From assembly GCA_016934315.1 (NCBI GenBank), contig JAFGSY010000010.1, positions 43,419 through 107,418 of the forward strand: DNA of 64,000 nucleotides, given 5' to 3'. Under the pieces are notes generated by a model. That model was not told where the DNA came from. It worked only from the letters and a program-made list of their open reading frames with translations, and made no database searches. The DNA is from Candidatus Anaeroferrophillus wilburensis. GTDB taxonomy: Bacteria > Desulfobacterota > Anaeroferrophillalia > Anaeroferrophillales > Anaeroferrophillaceae. The position numbers and the translations under genes are program-made. Positions 54,933 to 64,000 of the stretch are shown piece by piece. Positions within the stretch are counted from its first letter, which is position 1, and each line of letters opens with the position of its first letter.

Positions 54933-55802
54933 ATGGCAGAAACCTTGGCGTTTATCGGCATGGGCCGGGTGGGGAGCGCCCTGGCGGTGTTGCTTGAGCG
55001 GGCCGGTTTTTCGGTAGCTGCAGTGTGCGACCGCAACCAGGAAAAACTTGATCGGGCAGCAAAGGAGCTGACTGGTTCTCCCTTATGCACCACCGACCCC
55101 ACCGCGGCGGCCGCTGCGGCCCAGGTGGTTTTTCTCACCACCCAGGATCGCTTCATCGAAACTGTCTGTTGCCAACTGGCGGCGGCCGGGGCGATCCGCG
55201 CTTCCCAGCTGTTTGCCCATGCGAGCGGCTCCCTGACGGCTATAGTTTTGCATTCAGCCGCCGCCGAGGGAGCCAAAACCTTTTCCCTCCATCCCCTGCA
55301 AAGCATTGCCGATCCGGCTGCGGCCATCAGGGTGCTGCCGGGCTCCTACTACTGTTTTGAGGGTGATGACGGTGCTTACTCTCTGGCTGTCCGGCTGGTG
55401 GCCGCCCTTGATGGCCATCTCTTGCGGATTGCCGCCGCTGACAAACCCCTCTACCATGCCGCGGCGGTAGTCGCCTCCAACTTTTTTATTGCCCTGGAGT
55501 ATCTGGCGATCTCGATGATGGAGCAGGTGGGGGCTGACCCCCAAAGTGCCCGGGAGATGCTTCTGCCATTGATTCGCGGCAGCCTCGAAAATCTGGCCCA
55601 AAGCGGGCCGGTGGAAGCACTGACCGGCCCTATCGTCCGTGGTGATAACGAGACTATTGCCGGTCATCTCCGGGCACTGGAAGAAAAGATGCCGCACTAT
55701 GTTGGCATCTACAAAGGAATGGCCCGCCTGAACGTTGAGCTGGCCGGCAAAAAAAGTGGGGTGACCCTTGATGATTTTTCGGGAACGCTGGCAGATGGCT
55801 GA
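54933..55802 (+). CDS. Rossmann-fold DUF2520 protein
   Basis: A 289-residue protein with an N-terminal NAD(P)-binding Rossmann fold (LAFIGMGRVGSALAVLLERAG) and a helical DUF2520 domain (YHAAAVVASNFFIALEYLA). Members resemble ketopantoate- and F420-type reductases, but their substrate is not established. ATG 54933 has AAAGGGG upstream; the frame is open to 54780, but that part crosses the palindromic element and is unlikely to be coding. dnaG follows 204 bases later. Confidence 0.85.
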   Translation: MAETLAFIGMGRVGSALAVLLERAGFSVAAVCDRNQEKLDRAAKELTGSPLCTTDPTAAAAAAQVVFLTTQDRFIETVCCQLAAAGAIRASQLFAHASGSLTAIVLHSAAAEGAKTFSLHPLQSIADPAAAIRVLPGSYYCFEGDDGAYSLAVRLVAALDGHLLRIAAADKPLYHAAAVVASNFFIALEYLAISMMEQVGADPQSAREMLLPLIRGSLENLAQSGPVEALTGPIVRGDNETIAGHLRALEEKMPHYVGIYKGMARLNVELAGKKSGVTLDDFSGTLADG

Positions 55803-56006
55803 GCCATCAGCGATGCTGGCCAGGGATTTATGTATGTACTGTCAGCGGTGCACGGTGAGGTAATCTGCGGAGAAAATCTAGCGGATAAAGATCTTGACAA
55901 ATCAACGGAATGCCTGTATGGCTCTGTGTTCGTGTTTTACCATCAGCATAATATGCAATTCCGGCTGTAGGGGGTTTTCTTTACAGCCTTTTCCTATTTT
56001 CCCTAC

Positions 56007-57791
56007 ATGACATCATACTTTTTTCCTCCAGAATTTGTCGACGATCTGCGTGAGCGGGTGGACATAGTCGAGGTTGTTGCCGACTATGTTTCACTGGTGA
56101 AGAGCGGCAGCAATTACAAGGGGCTCTGCCCCTTTCATGGGGAAAAAACCCCCTCATTCATGGTCCATGGCGGGAAGGGGATTTATCACTGTTTTGGCTG
56201 TGGGGTTGGCGGTGACGCGATTTCATTTATCAGGAAGATGGATAATCTCCCTTATCCGGAGGCTATCCTTCGTTTGGCGCTCCGCTGCGGTCTTGACGTA
56301 GCCCCCTATGAGCAGCATGGTTCCGGAACGGAAAATGCTGCTGAACAGCAATCATTGAAAAAACAGCTGGCGGTGGTGCTGGAACGGGCTCATATTTTCT
56401 ACCGGCGCCAGTTGCAGCGGTCGCTGGACGGCCCTGTCGGCGCATATCTGAAAAAACGGGGGCTGACGGAAGCTGATGCCGATCAGTTTGCCCTTGGTTA
56501 TGCTCCGGAGGGTTGGGACAATCTGGTCAAGGCGATAAAAAAGCCAGCTGACCTTGACATTGCCGTCCAGGCAGGCTTAATTGTAAAAAAGGAAAACGGT
56601 AAGGTTTTTGATCGGTTCAGGGACCGGCTGATGTTCCCCATCCGGGATGTTGCGGGTCGGGTTGTGGGTTTTGGCGGCCGGACTTTGGCTGATGCGGAGC
56701 CGAAGTATCTCAACTCTCCCGAGTCACCGTTGTTTCAGAAGCGCCGGCTTCTCTATGACCTGTTTCATGCTAAGCGCGCCATAGGTGAACAGGGCCAGGT
56801 TTTTATGGTGGAAGGCTATATGGATGCCCTTTCCCTATATGCCCGCGGAATTCATAATGTGGTGGCTACCCTGGGGACAGCGCTCTCCCAGGAGCATCTT
56901 ACCCTGGTAAAACGATACGGTAACCGGATTGCCGTATTTTTTGATAACGACCAGGCAGGCATGGCAGCTGCTTGCCGTGCGCTGCCGATTTTTTTGGCAG
57001 CCGGAGTGTTTCCTTCTATGGTCCTGCTGCCGGCCGGCGTGAAGGACCCTGATCAGTTGGCTCGTGATCTGCCGTCGGCGAAGCTGCACGAAGCATTGGC
57101 CGACCAGGTCGATCTTTTTGATTTTTACCTGGGCGAGCAGGAAAGCAAAGCCCGTGGCAAAGGCTATGCTGAACGGCTGGCTGTTCTGGAGGAGATTGTC
57201 AGGCTTATTGGGGTCATCCCTGATCAGGGCATGGCGGGTATGACTCTGCGGACCGTTGCCGACCGGCTGCACCTGGCCGAGGAGGTTGTCCTGGAGGTTC
57301 TGCAGAAGCTCAGGAAGCAGCAGAGAAAGAGGTCCTCCTCTCCTGGCCAGGATCAACCACGGGCCGCCGCATCACAGGAACTGGTGATTGATCCTGAAGA
57401 TCTGATTCTGGGGGTGCTGAGCAGATTCCCCGGCCACCTTGATCGTCTCGATGGCATAGAGCAGTTTTTTGAGCGGGAGCTGTCGAGTGTTTTCCTTCCC
57501 CTGCTGCGGCTTGCGGACGAGGGTGAACAGAAACTCGCGGGAATTTTTGCTTCTCACCCGCAGCACGATGAGTTGCTGACCCTTTACTCCAGGTTGGCAA
57601 TGATGAATCTTCCTGAAGATGAGGAAATTGCCCTTAAAGTCCTGGATGATTGCCGGGATAAATTGAAAATGCAGCATTTTCACAAGCAAAAGCAGGCAAT
57701 AGATCGTCGCATTGCAGAGTGTTCTGATGATGAGGCTTTGGTCGAGTTGCTGCGTTCTAAAATGGAGGTCATCCAGCGTTACAAAAAATAG
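56007..57791 (+). CDS. dnaG: DNA primase DnaG
   Basis: A 594-residue primase that makes RNA primers for replication. The zinc-binding domain is CPFHGEKTPSF with HCFGCGVGGD, the RNA-polymerase core follows, and the Toprim site shows VEGYMDALSL and AVFFDNDQAGMAAA. The C-terminal helicase-interaction domain is present. rpoD follows 166 bases downstream, the classic dnaG-rpoD pair; rpsU is not next to it here. Confidence 0.97.
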   Translation: MTSYFFPPEFVDDLRERVDIVEVVADYVSLVKSGSNYKGLCPFHGEKTPSFMVHGGKGIYHCFGCGVGGDAISFIRKMDNLPYPEAILRLALRCGLDVAPYEQHGSGTENAAEQQSLKKQLAVVLERAHIFYRRQLQRSLDGPVGAYLKKRGLTEADADQFALGYAPEGWDNLVKAIKKPADLDIAVQAGLIVKKENGKVFDRFRDRLMFPIRDVAGRVVGFGGRTLADAEPKYLNSPESPLFQKRRLLYDLFHAKRAIGEQGQVFMVEGYMDALSLYARGIHNVVATLGTALSQEHLTLVKRYGNRIAVFFDNDQAGMAAACRALPIFLAAGVFPSMVLLPAGVKDPDQLARDLPSAKLHEALADQVDLFDFYLGEQESKARGKGYAERLAVLEEIVRLIGVIPDQGMAGMTLRTVADRLHLAEEVVLEVLQKLRKQQRKRSSSPGQDQPRAAASQELVIDPEDLILGVLSRFPGHLDRLDGIEQFFERELSSVFLPLLRLADEGEQKLAGIFASHPQHDELLTLYSRLAMMNLPEDEEIALKVLDDCRDKLKMQHFHKQKQAIDRRIAECSDDEALVELLRSKMEVIQRYKK

Positions 57792-57957
57792 CGACGGCAG
57801 GCAACGATTGTCTCCATGAGGTAAAGAGATAATTATCGAAATTTTCCTGGGCAGGGCGAACAGGTCATAGGGTAAGACGGGACAGTACCTTATTCTGGCG
57901 AAAGTTGGATTACGATGAAACAGGCACATGGTGCTATCAGAATAAACGAGGGAATGC

Positions 57958-59889
<1,932 letters not shown>

Positions 59890-59926
59890 AAGAGGATGAG
59901 CCTTGTAAAAGGTGAGAGTTGACAAT

Positions 59927-59959
59927 AAAGGCCAGCTGAGTATCTCAGCCGGCCTTTTT
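59927..59959. terminator. Bidirectional terminator between rpoD and rpe
   Basis: A hairpin (arms about 59927-59940 and 59944-59957, loop TAT, one mismatch) with A-rich and T-rich flanks lies between the converging rpoD and rpe genes. The T run extends to the last bases of rpe. Confidence 0.85.
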
Positions 59960-60605
59960 AATTACCCTTGAGCCGGGCGATGATGCCGGTGTAATTATCA
60001 GTGCTGAAAACCGCCGAGCCGGCGACAAAGATGTTGGCGCCGGCGTCATCCACCTCGTCGATGGTATCGACATTGATGCCGCCGTCCACTTCGATGATCA
60101 CCGGCAGCTGCCGTTCGTCAATCTGCTGGCGGAGGGCGGCCACCTTTTGTATCGTGTTGGGAATCAGCCGCTGGCCGCCGAAACCGGGGTTGACGGTCAT
60201 CACCAGCACGAGGTCAAGATCGCCGAGAATATCCGTCAGCACCGAAACCGGGGTGGCAGGGTTGAGTGAAACGCCGGCTTTGAGGCCATGTTCCTTGATC
60301 TGCTGCACCAACCGGTGGAGATGGACTGTCGCTTCAGCGTGGACGGTGATAATATCGCTGCCGGCCTCGGCAAAGGCGTCGATGTAGCGATCCGGGTTGT
60401 CAATCATCAGGTGGACATCGAAGAGCAGCTTGGTGTGCGGCCGCAATGCCTTGACCACCAAGGGACCGATGGTCAGGTTGGGGACAAAATGACCATCCAT
60501 GACATCGATATGGATCAGGTCGGCACCGGCCTGGTCGACCGCGTGGATTTCTTCCGCCAGCCGACCAAAGTCGGCTGACAGGATGGAGGGGGCAATCATG
60601 CGCAT
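59958..60605 (-). CDS. rpe: Ribulose-phosphate 3-epimerase
   Basis: A 215-residue TIM-barrel epimerase of the pentose phosphate pathway. [43 protein letters not shown] and [10 protein letters not shown] carry the metal His and Asp residues. It lies downstream of rsmB on the minus strand, 45 bases away. Confidence 0.96.
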   Translation of the reverse strand: MRMIAPSILSADFGRLAEEIHAVDQAGADLIHIDVMDGHFVPNLTIGPLVVKALRPHTKLLFDVHLMIDNPDRYIDAFAEAGSDIITVHAEATVHLHRLVQQIKEHGLKAGVSLNPATPVSVLTDILGDLDLVLVMTVNPGFGGQRLIPNTIQKVAALRQQIDERQLPVIIEVDGGINVDTIDEVDDAGANIFVAGSAVFSTDNYTGIIARLKGN

Positions 60606-60650
60606 GGGGCTACCTTTTACGGGATGATCCAGTGATTTTGCAGGTCTTGC

Positions 60651-62054
60651 TTACGCGTGGGTCAGGACAGCGGCGAAAAAACCATCCATGTTTCCCTCTT
60701 CATGGAAAAAGGTTTCCAGACAGCCGCTGGGTGAAAGCATGGGAGCCAGCCAGTCCGGCCCGCTCTGCTGCCGGGGGAGGGGGGAAAAGTACGGGTTGGC
60801 TGCCAGAAACGCACGTACCACCCCCTGGTTTTCCCTGATATTGCTGGTGCAGGTGGCGTAGACCAGTCGCCCTCCTTTTTTCAGGTATGTAGAACAATTC
60901 GTCAGGATTTGCAATTGAATTGTGGCCAGTTGCTCCAGTTCCCGCGGCTGTTTGCGCCAGCGCAGGTCTGCCCGGCGGCGCATGACTCCAAGGCCGGAAC
61001 AGGGGGCGTCAACCAAGATGGCATCGAAGGAGCAGGGTGCGTAACCGGGTAATGGTTTGGTCAGGTCGGTCAGCAGAGGCTGGATGGAGTGCAGCTGCAG
61101 ACGGCTTCTGGTTTTTTCCAGGAGCTCCAGCCGCTGTCGGCTGCTGTCAGCGGCAACGATGGTGGCTTGGTCATTGCTCAGTTCGGCCAGATGGCCGGTC
61201 TTGCCGCCGGGGGCGGCACAGGCATCGAGAATTAGTTGTCCAGGTACCGGATTGAGCAGATAGCTGATCATCTGGGCACCCTCATCCTGAACGGTGATGG
61301 TACCGTTGGCAAACGCCGGTGAGGCAAGCCACCTCCCGGTCTGCTGGCTTGTGAAGCCGTCGGGGGCATAGCGGGTAGGGATGATATCCCCAGTCGCCGC
61401 CGTTTCCGTCTGGTATCCGGGTATTTGCTGCAGAAATGCATCACGGCTGAGTTGCAGCCGGTTGACCCTGAAGGTGGTTCCGGCAAAGTTGTTTGCCTGG
61501 CGGCAGAGTTTTTCAGTTTGCTGATAGCCGTAATCCGCTAGCCACAGGGTGACCAGCCAGGACGGCAGGGAATGGGTGATGCCAAGAACCTCGGTCGGAT
61601 TGCCGGTCAAACCGGCAAACAGGGTTTCTTGTCCAGTCCTCAAAAAGGTCCGCAGCAGGCCGTTGACGAACCCTTCACGGCCAGGGGTTGCTGCCTTGGC
61701 CAACTGTACCGTCTCAGAAACGACGGCGTAGTTCGGTGTGCCGCTGAGAAACTCCAACTGGTAAAGGGCCAGGCGCAGCAAGCTTCTGACTTTGGGGTCG
61801 ACTTTTTTTGTGCGGCTGGCCAGCTGGTCGATAATCCAGTCCAGCCGCCGCCGCCACTTGATGGTGCCGGCCACCAGGTTGGTAATTCTGGCCCGGCCCT
61901 GGGGGGCAAGCGCTGATCCCTGGTGGCTGAACAACTGATCTAGGAAATGGTCGGTGGGTGCCGGATTGGCTTCCAGGGCCACCAGTGCCTGCCAAGCAAT
62001 TTTGATGACCGACATGGTTGCCGCTTGCGATCCGCTTTTTTTGCCGGCCGACAT
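60651..62054 (-). CDS. rsmB: 16S rRNA (cytosine967-C5)-methyltransferase RsmB
   Basis: A 467-residue rRNA methyltransferase. The N-terminal 150 residues form a NusB-like RNA-binding domain, and the C-terminal part has the SAM site DACAAPGGKTGHLAEL and the catalytic Cys in VDAPCSGLGVMRR, with a second Cys in YATCTSNIRENQG. ATG 62054 or the ATG at 62015 could start it; neither has a strong ribosome site. Confidence 0.94.
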   Translation of the reverse strand: MSAGKKSGSQAATMSVIKIAWQALVALEANPAPTDHFLDQLFSHQGSALAPQGRARITNLVAGTIKWRRRLDWIIDQLASRTKKVDPKVRSLLRLALYQLEFLSGTPNYAVVSETVQLAKAATPGREGFVNGLLRTFLRTGQETLFAGLTGNPTEVLGITHSLPSWLVTLWLADYGYQQTEKLCRQANNFAGTTFRVNRLQLSRDAFLQQIPGYQTETAATGDIIPTRYAPDGFTSQQTGRWLASPAFANGTITVQDEGAQMISYLLNPVPGQLILDACAAPGGKTGHLAELSNDQATIVAADSSRQRLELLEKTRSRLQLHSIQPLLTDLTKPLPGYAPCSFDAILVDAPCSGLGVMRRRADLRWRKQPRELEQLATIQLQILTNCSTYLKKGGRLVYATCTSNIRENQGVVRAFLAANPYFSPLPRQQSGPDWLAPMLSPSGCLETFFHEEGNMDGFFAAVLTHA

Positions 62055-62077
62055 GCGTGATAAATCTGCTTTTTTCT

Positions 62078-62926
62078 TCAGTTCCTGGCCATCCTTTCCA
62101 GGCGACTGATCCGCTCTTCAGTGGAGGGGTGAGTGGAAAAGAGCTGACTCATCTTGGCACCGGTCAGGGGGTTGACAATGAACATGTGGGCGGTGGCTGG
62201 ATTAGCCTTTTGCATGGGCAGCCGTTTGCTGTAGGCGTCCAGCTTGGCCAGTGCCGCTGCCAGGTAGTGGGGATTGCCGCTGATGGTGGCGCCGCCCTCG
62301 TCGGCGAGGTATTCCCGTGAGCGGGAGATGGCCATCTGGATCAACATGGCTGCCAAGGAGGCGATCATGGTAAAGATCATCACAAAGATGATGTTGCCGC
62401 CGCCGTCTTCATCGTCGCCGAAGCCGCCAAAGATGGCTCCCCAGCGAGCTATGCTGGCGATCATGGAGATGGCGCCGGCAATGGTGGCGGCAATGCTGCC
62501 GATGAGAATGTCGCGGTTTTTCACATGGGTCAGTTCGTGGGCCAGGACCCCCATCAACTCCTCACGGCTGAGCAGCCTGAGGATGCCTCTGGTGACCGCT
62601 ACGGCGGCATGTTCAGGATTCCGGCCGGTAGCAAAGGCGTTGGGAGTGTCCTGAGGGATGACGTACACTTTTGGCATTGGCAGTTCTGCCCGCTGGGCAA
62701 GCTCGCCGACCATGGAAAAAAGATCGGGATGAGTGGCGGCGGAAACTTCCTGGGCACGGTACATTTTCAAAACTATCTTGTCGCTGAACCAGTAGGAGCC
62801 GAAGTTCATCGCTGAAACAAGAACGAACGCGAAAACCATTCCCTGGTTGCCGCCCAGCATCCTGCCGACGAAAACAAAGAGGACCGTCAAGCCGGTCAAC
62901 AGGGCGACGGTTTTTGCCTGATTCAT
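62078..62926 (-). CDS. htpX: Membrane zinc metalloprotease HtpX
   Basis: A 282-residue inner-membrane protease of quality control (M48 family). Two N-terminal hydrophobic segments are followed by the zinc site [13 protein letters not shown], two more membrane spans, and the third ligand in [11 protein letters not shown]. It heads a minus-strand row htpX-rsmB-rpe with short gaps. Confidence 0.95.
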   Translation of the reverse strand: MNQAKTVALLTGLTVLFVFVGRMLGGNQGMVFAFVLVSAMNFGSYWFSDKIVLKMYRAQEVSAATHPDLFSMVGELAQRAELPMPKVYVIPQDTPNAFATGRNPEHAAVAVTRGILRLLSREELMGVLAHELTHVKNRDILIGSIAATIAGAISMIASIARWGAIFGGFGDDEDGGGNIIFVMIFTMIASLAAMLIQMAISRSREYLADEGGATISGNPHYLAAALAKLDAYSKRLPMQKANPATAHMFIVNPLTGAKMSQLFSTHPSTEERISRLERMARN

Positions 62927-63133
62927 AGTATGCTGGCCTCCTGATGATGTGGATAGTTAACGCCTTGAAGGTAAGAAGAGTGTCGTAAAATGTCAAGGTA
63001 TTTGTCCTGCTAGAGGGATTAAAAACGGCTAATGGCATCCTGTTGCGGTATCTGGTGCTTGTGGACTGTTTTGCCGGGAAAAACAGCTGGTTGTCGAGGG
63101 TGGAGTTGCCATGCAGGTAAAAAAATGTCATAG

Positions 63134-63142
63134 TGATATAAT
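63134..63142 (+). promoter_or_regulatory. Extended -10 promoter of the SYLF-domain gene
   Basis: TATAAT (63137-63142) is preceded by TGA, the extended -10 form, 40 bases before the start codon. No good -35 lies at standard distance. Confidence 0.45.
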
Positions 63143-63182
63143 ATTTGGTCTTCATAAGACGATGAGATGAAAGGATGAAAAA

Positions 63183-63752
63183 ATGAAAACATTTGCTCGT
63201 TTTTGGCTGCTTATGAGGGCTGTTGCCCTGTTGATAGCGATTTTTATGGTCGTCCTGTTTCCAGGGAATCTGCATGCCGCTTCTGCTGAGGAGATTACCA
63301 TCGGCGTCGATGCAACCCTCAAACGGTTTCGTCAGGAAGTTCCCGGAGGGGGAGAATTTCTCAAAAAAGCCAAAGGCGTCCTGGCGTTTCCCAAGGTCTA
63401 TAAAGCCGGTTTTGGTGTTGGCGGCGAATATGGTGAGGGAGCGCTGCGGATCGGTGGCAAGACCACAGCCTACTACAGTACCGCTGCCGCCTCAATTGGT
63501 TTCCAGCTTGGGGCACAGTCAAAATCGGTTGTGCTGGTGTTTATGCAGGAGCAGGCCCTGGCTGATTTTCAGCGGAGCAAGGGATGGAAAGCCGGCGTCG
63601 ACGGTTCCGTTGCCCTGGTCAAGTGGGGGGCCGGTGAAGACATCAATACAATCGATATCAAGGACCCTGTGGTCGGCTTTGTCTTCAGCAACAAAGGTCT
63701 GATGTATAACCTGACCATTGAGGGGGCAAAATTCACCCGGATTCACCGCTGA
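63183..63752 (+). CDS. Exported SYLF-domain (YSC84-like) lipid-binding protein
   Basis: A 189-residue protein with a hydrophobic signal segment (ALLIAIFMVVLFPGNLHA) and a SYLF domain: AKGVLAFPKVYKAGFGVGGE, YYSTAAASIGFQLGAQSK and VFMQEQALADF. SYLF domains bind phosphoinositides in eukaryotes, and bacterial members are thought to act in the envelope. AAGGATG precedes the start. The preceding gene is divergent. Confidence 0.9.
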   Translation: MKTFARFWLLMRAVALLIAIFMVVLFPGNLHAASAEEITIGVDATLKRFRQEVPGGGEFLKKAKGVLAFPKVYKAGFGVGGEYGEGALRIGGKTTAYYSTAAASIGFQLGAQSKSVVLVFMQEQALADFQRSKGWKAGVDGSVALVKWGAGEDINTIDIKDPVVGFVFSNKGLMYNLTIEGAKFTRIHR

Positions 63753-63802
63753 ATGGCTGTCTGTTGCCGCCCGCAATCTGCCTCAAGATCAGCGATATTC
63801 GC

Positions 63803-63832
63803 TTGACTTGGCTGGAATTCCCATGCTAGAAA
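63803..63832 (+). promoter_or_regulatory. Promoter of tRNA-Thr
   Basis: TTGACT (63803-63808) and TAGAAA (63827-63832) are 18 bases apart and lie just upstream of the tRNA gene. Confidence 0.5.
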
Positions 63833-63848
63833 ATGTCCCTCATGGTGT

Positions 63849-63924
<76 letters not shown>

Positions 63925-63934
63925 GATAATATCA

Positions 63935-63966
63935 AGCACTTAGCAAGCTCTGCTAGGTGCTTTTTC
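63935..63966 (+). terminator. Rho-independent terminator of tRNA-Thr
   Basis: Arms 63935-63945 and 63951-63961 form an 11-bp stem with one T-G wobble, followed by a T run. Confidence 0.85.
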
Positions 63967-64000
63967 TTTTTCAAAATTCGCTTACCCCACAATTTACCCC

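Overview
This window is a chromosomal stretch of a Gram-negative bacterium, most likely from the former Deltaproteobacteria (Desulfuromonadota/Desulfobacterota). The reasons are a complete lipopolysaccharide core and lipid A gene set, a DUF374 acyltransferase gene between msbA and waaA, a stand-alone SPOUT methyltransferase after trmD, and an outer-membrane electron-transfer pair (decaheme cytochrome plus beta-barrel) of the kind found in Geobacter relatives. No phage, transposon, CRISPR array or rRNA operon is visible. Almost all of the window is compact housekeeping sequence.

Layout. 0-5 kb: a CBS-pair protein, a ClC-type anion channel/transporter and a UvrD/PcrA helicase. 5-10.4 kb: the translation block ffh-rpsP-khpA-rimM-trmD-(SPOUT methyltransferase)-rplS-rnhB-yraN. 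10.4-20 kb: mixed genes, namely a small coiled-coil protein, an HD phosphohydrolase, leucyl aminopeptidase, an exported rhodanese, a GT2 glycosyltransferase, sfsA, a purine permease, a substrate-binding protein and two FlgO-like lipoproteins, then tRNA-Ala(CGC). 20-26.5 kb (minus strand): a receiver-only response regulator, galT, an ExeA-like ATPase, a MerR/MinD-like ATPase and a 907-residue HDOD-histidine kinase-receiver hybrid. 26.8-41.5 kb: a DHH phosphoesterase, then the LPS region. Its plus-strand half is msbA, DUF374, waaA, two methyltransferases, two LPS kinases and a GT4 enzyme. Its minus-strand half is heptosyltransferases, Trm112, gmhB and lpxK, running on from ribD. 41.5-50.6 kb (minus): nrdR, dCMP deaminase, a fused rpiB-glyA gene and the fatty-acid cluster plsX-fabH-fabD-fabG-acpP-fabF with rpmF. 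51-54.6 kb: the decaheme cytochrome and its beta-barrel partner. 55-64 kb: a DUF2520 protein, dnaG-rpoD, rpe, rsmB, htpX, a SYLF-domain protein and tRNA-Thr(CGU).

The two most interesting observations are these. First, the beta-barrel gene at 52202-54607 has one in-frame TGA (54161-54163). The same frame stays open for 147 more codons and ends in a typical aromatic barrel terminus. The TGA is followed by a 40-nt hairpin whose loop starts with G and lies 22 nt downstream, as expected for a bacterial SECIS, so I read it as a selenoprotein. Second, two intergenic spacers (20708-20868, plus orientation; 41490-41657, minus orientation) hold diverged copies of one element of about 165 nt. Both copies keep a long-range closing stem, and an inner hairpin shows compensatory change. 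I cannot name this family; it may be an undescribed structured RNA or a dispersed repeat. A ribose-5-phosphate isomerase B/serine hydroxymethyltransferase fusion is a third point.

All functions are inferred from sequence motifs read by eye. No database search was run. Start codons were moved downstream of the longest reading frame wherever a ribosome binding site or family length argued for it.
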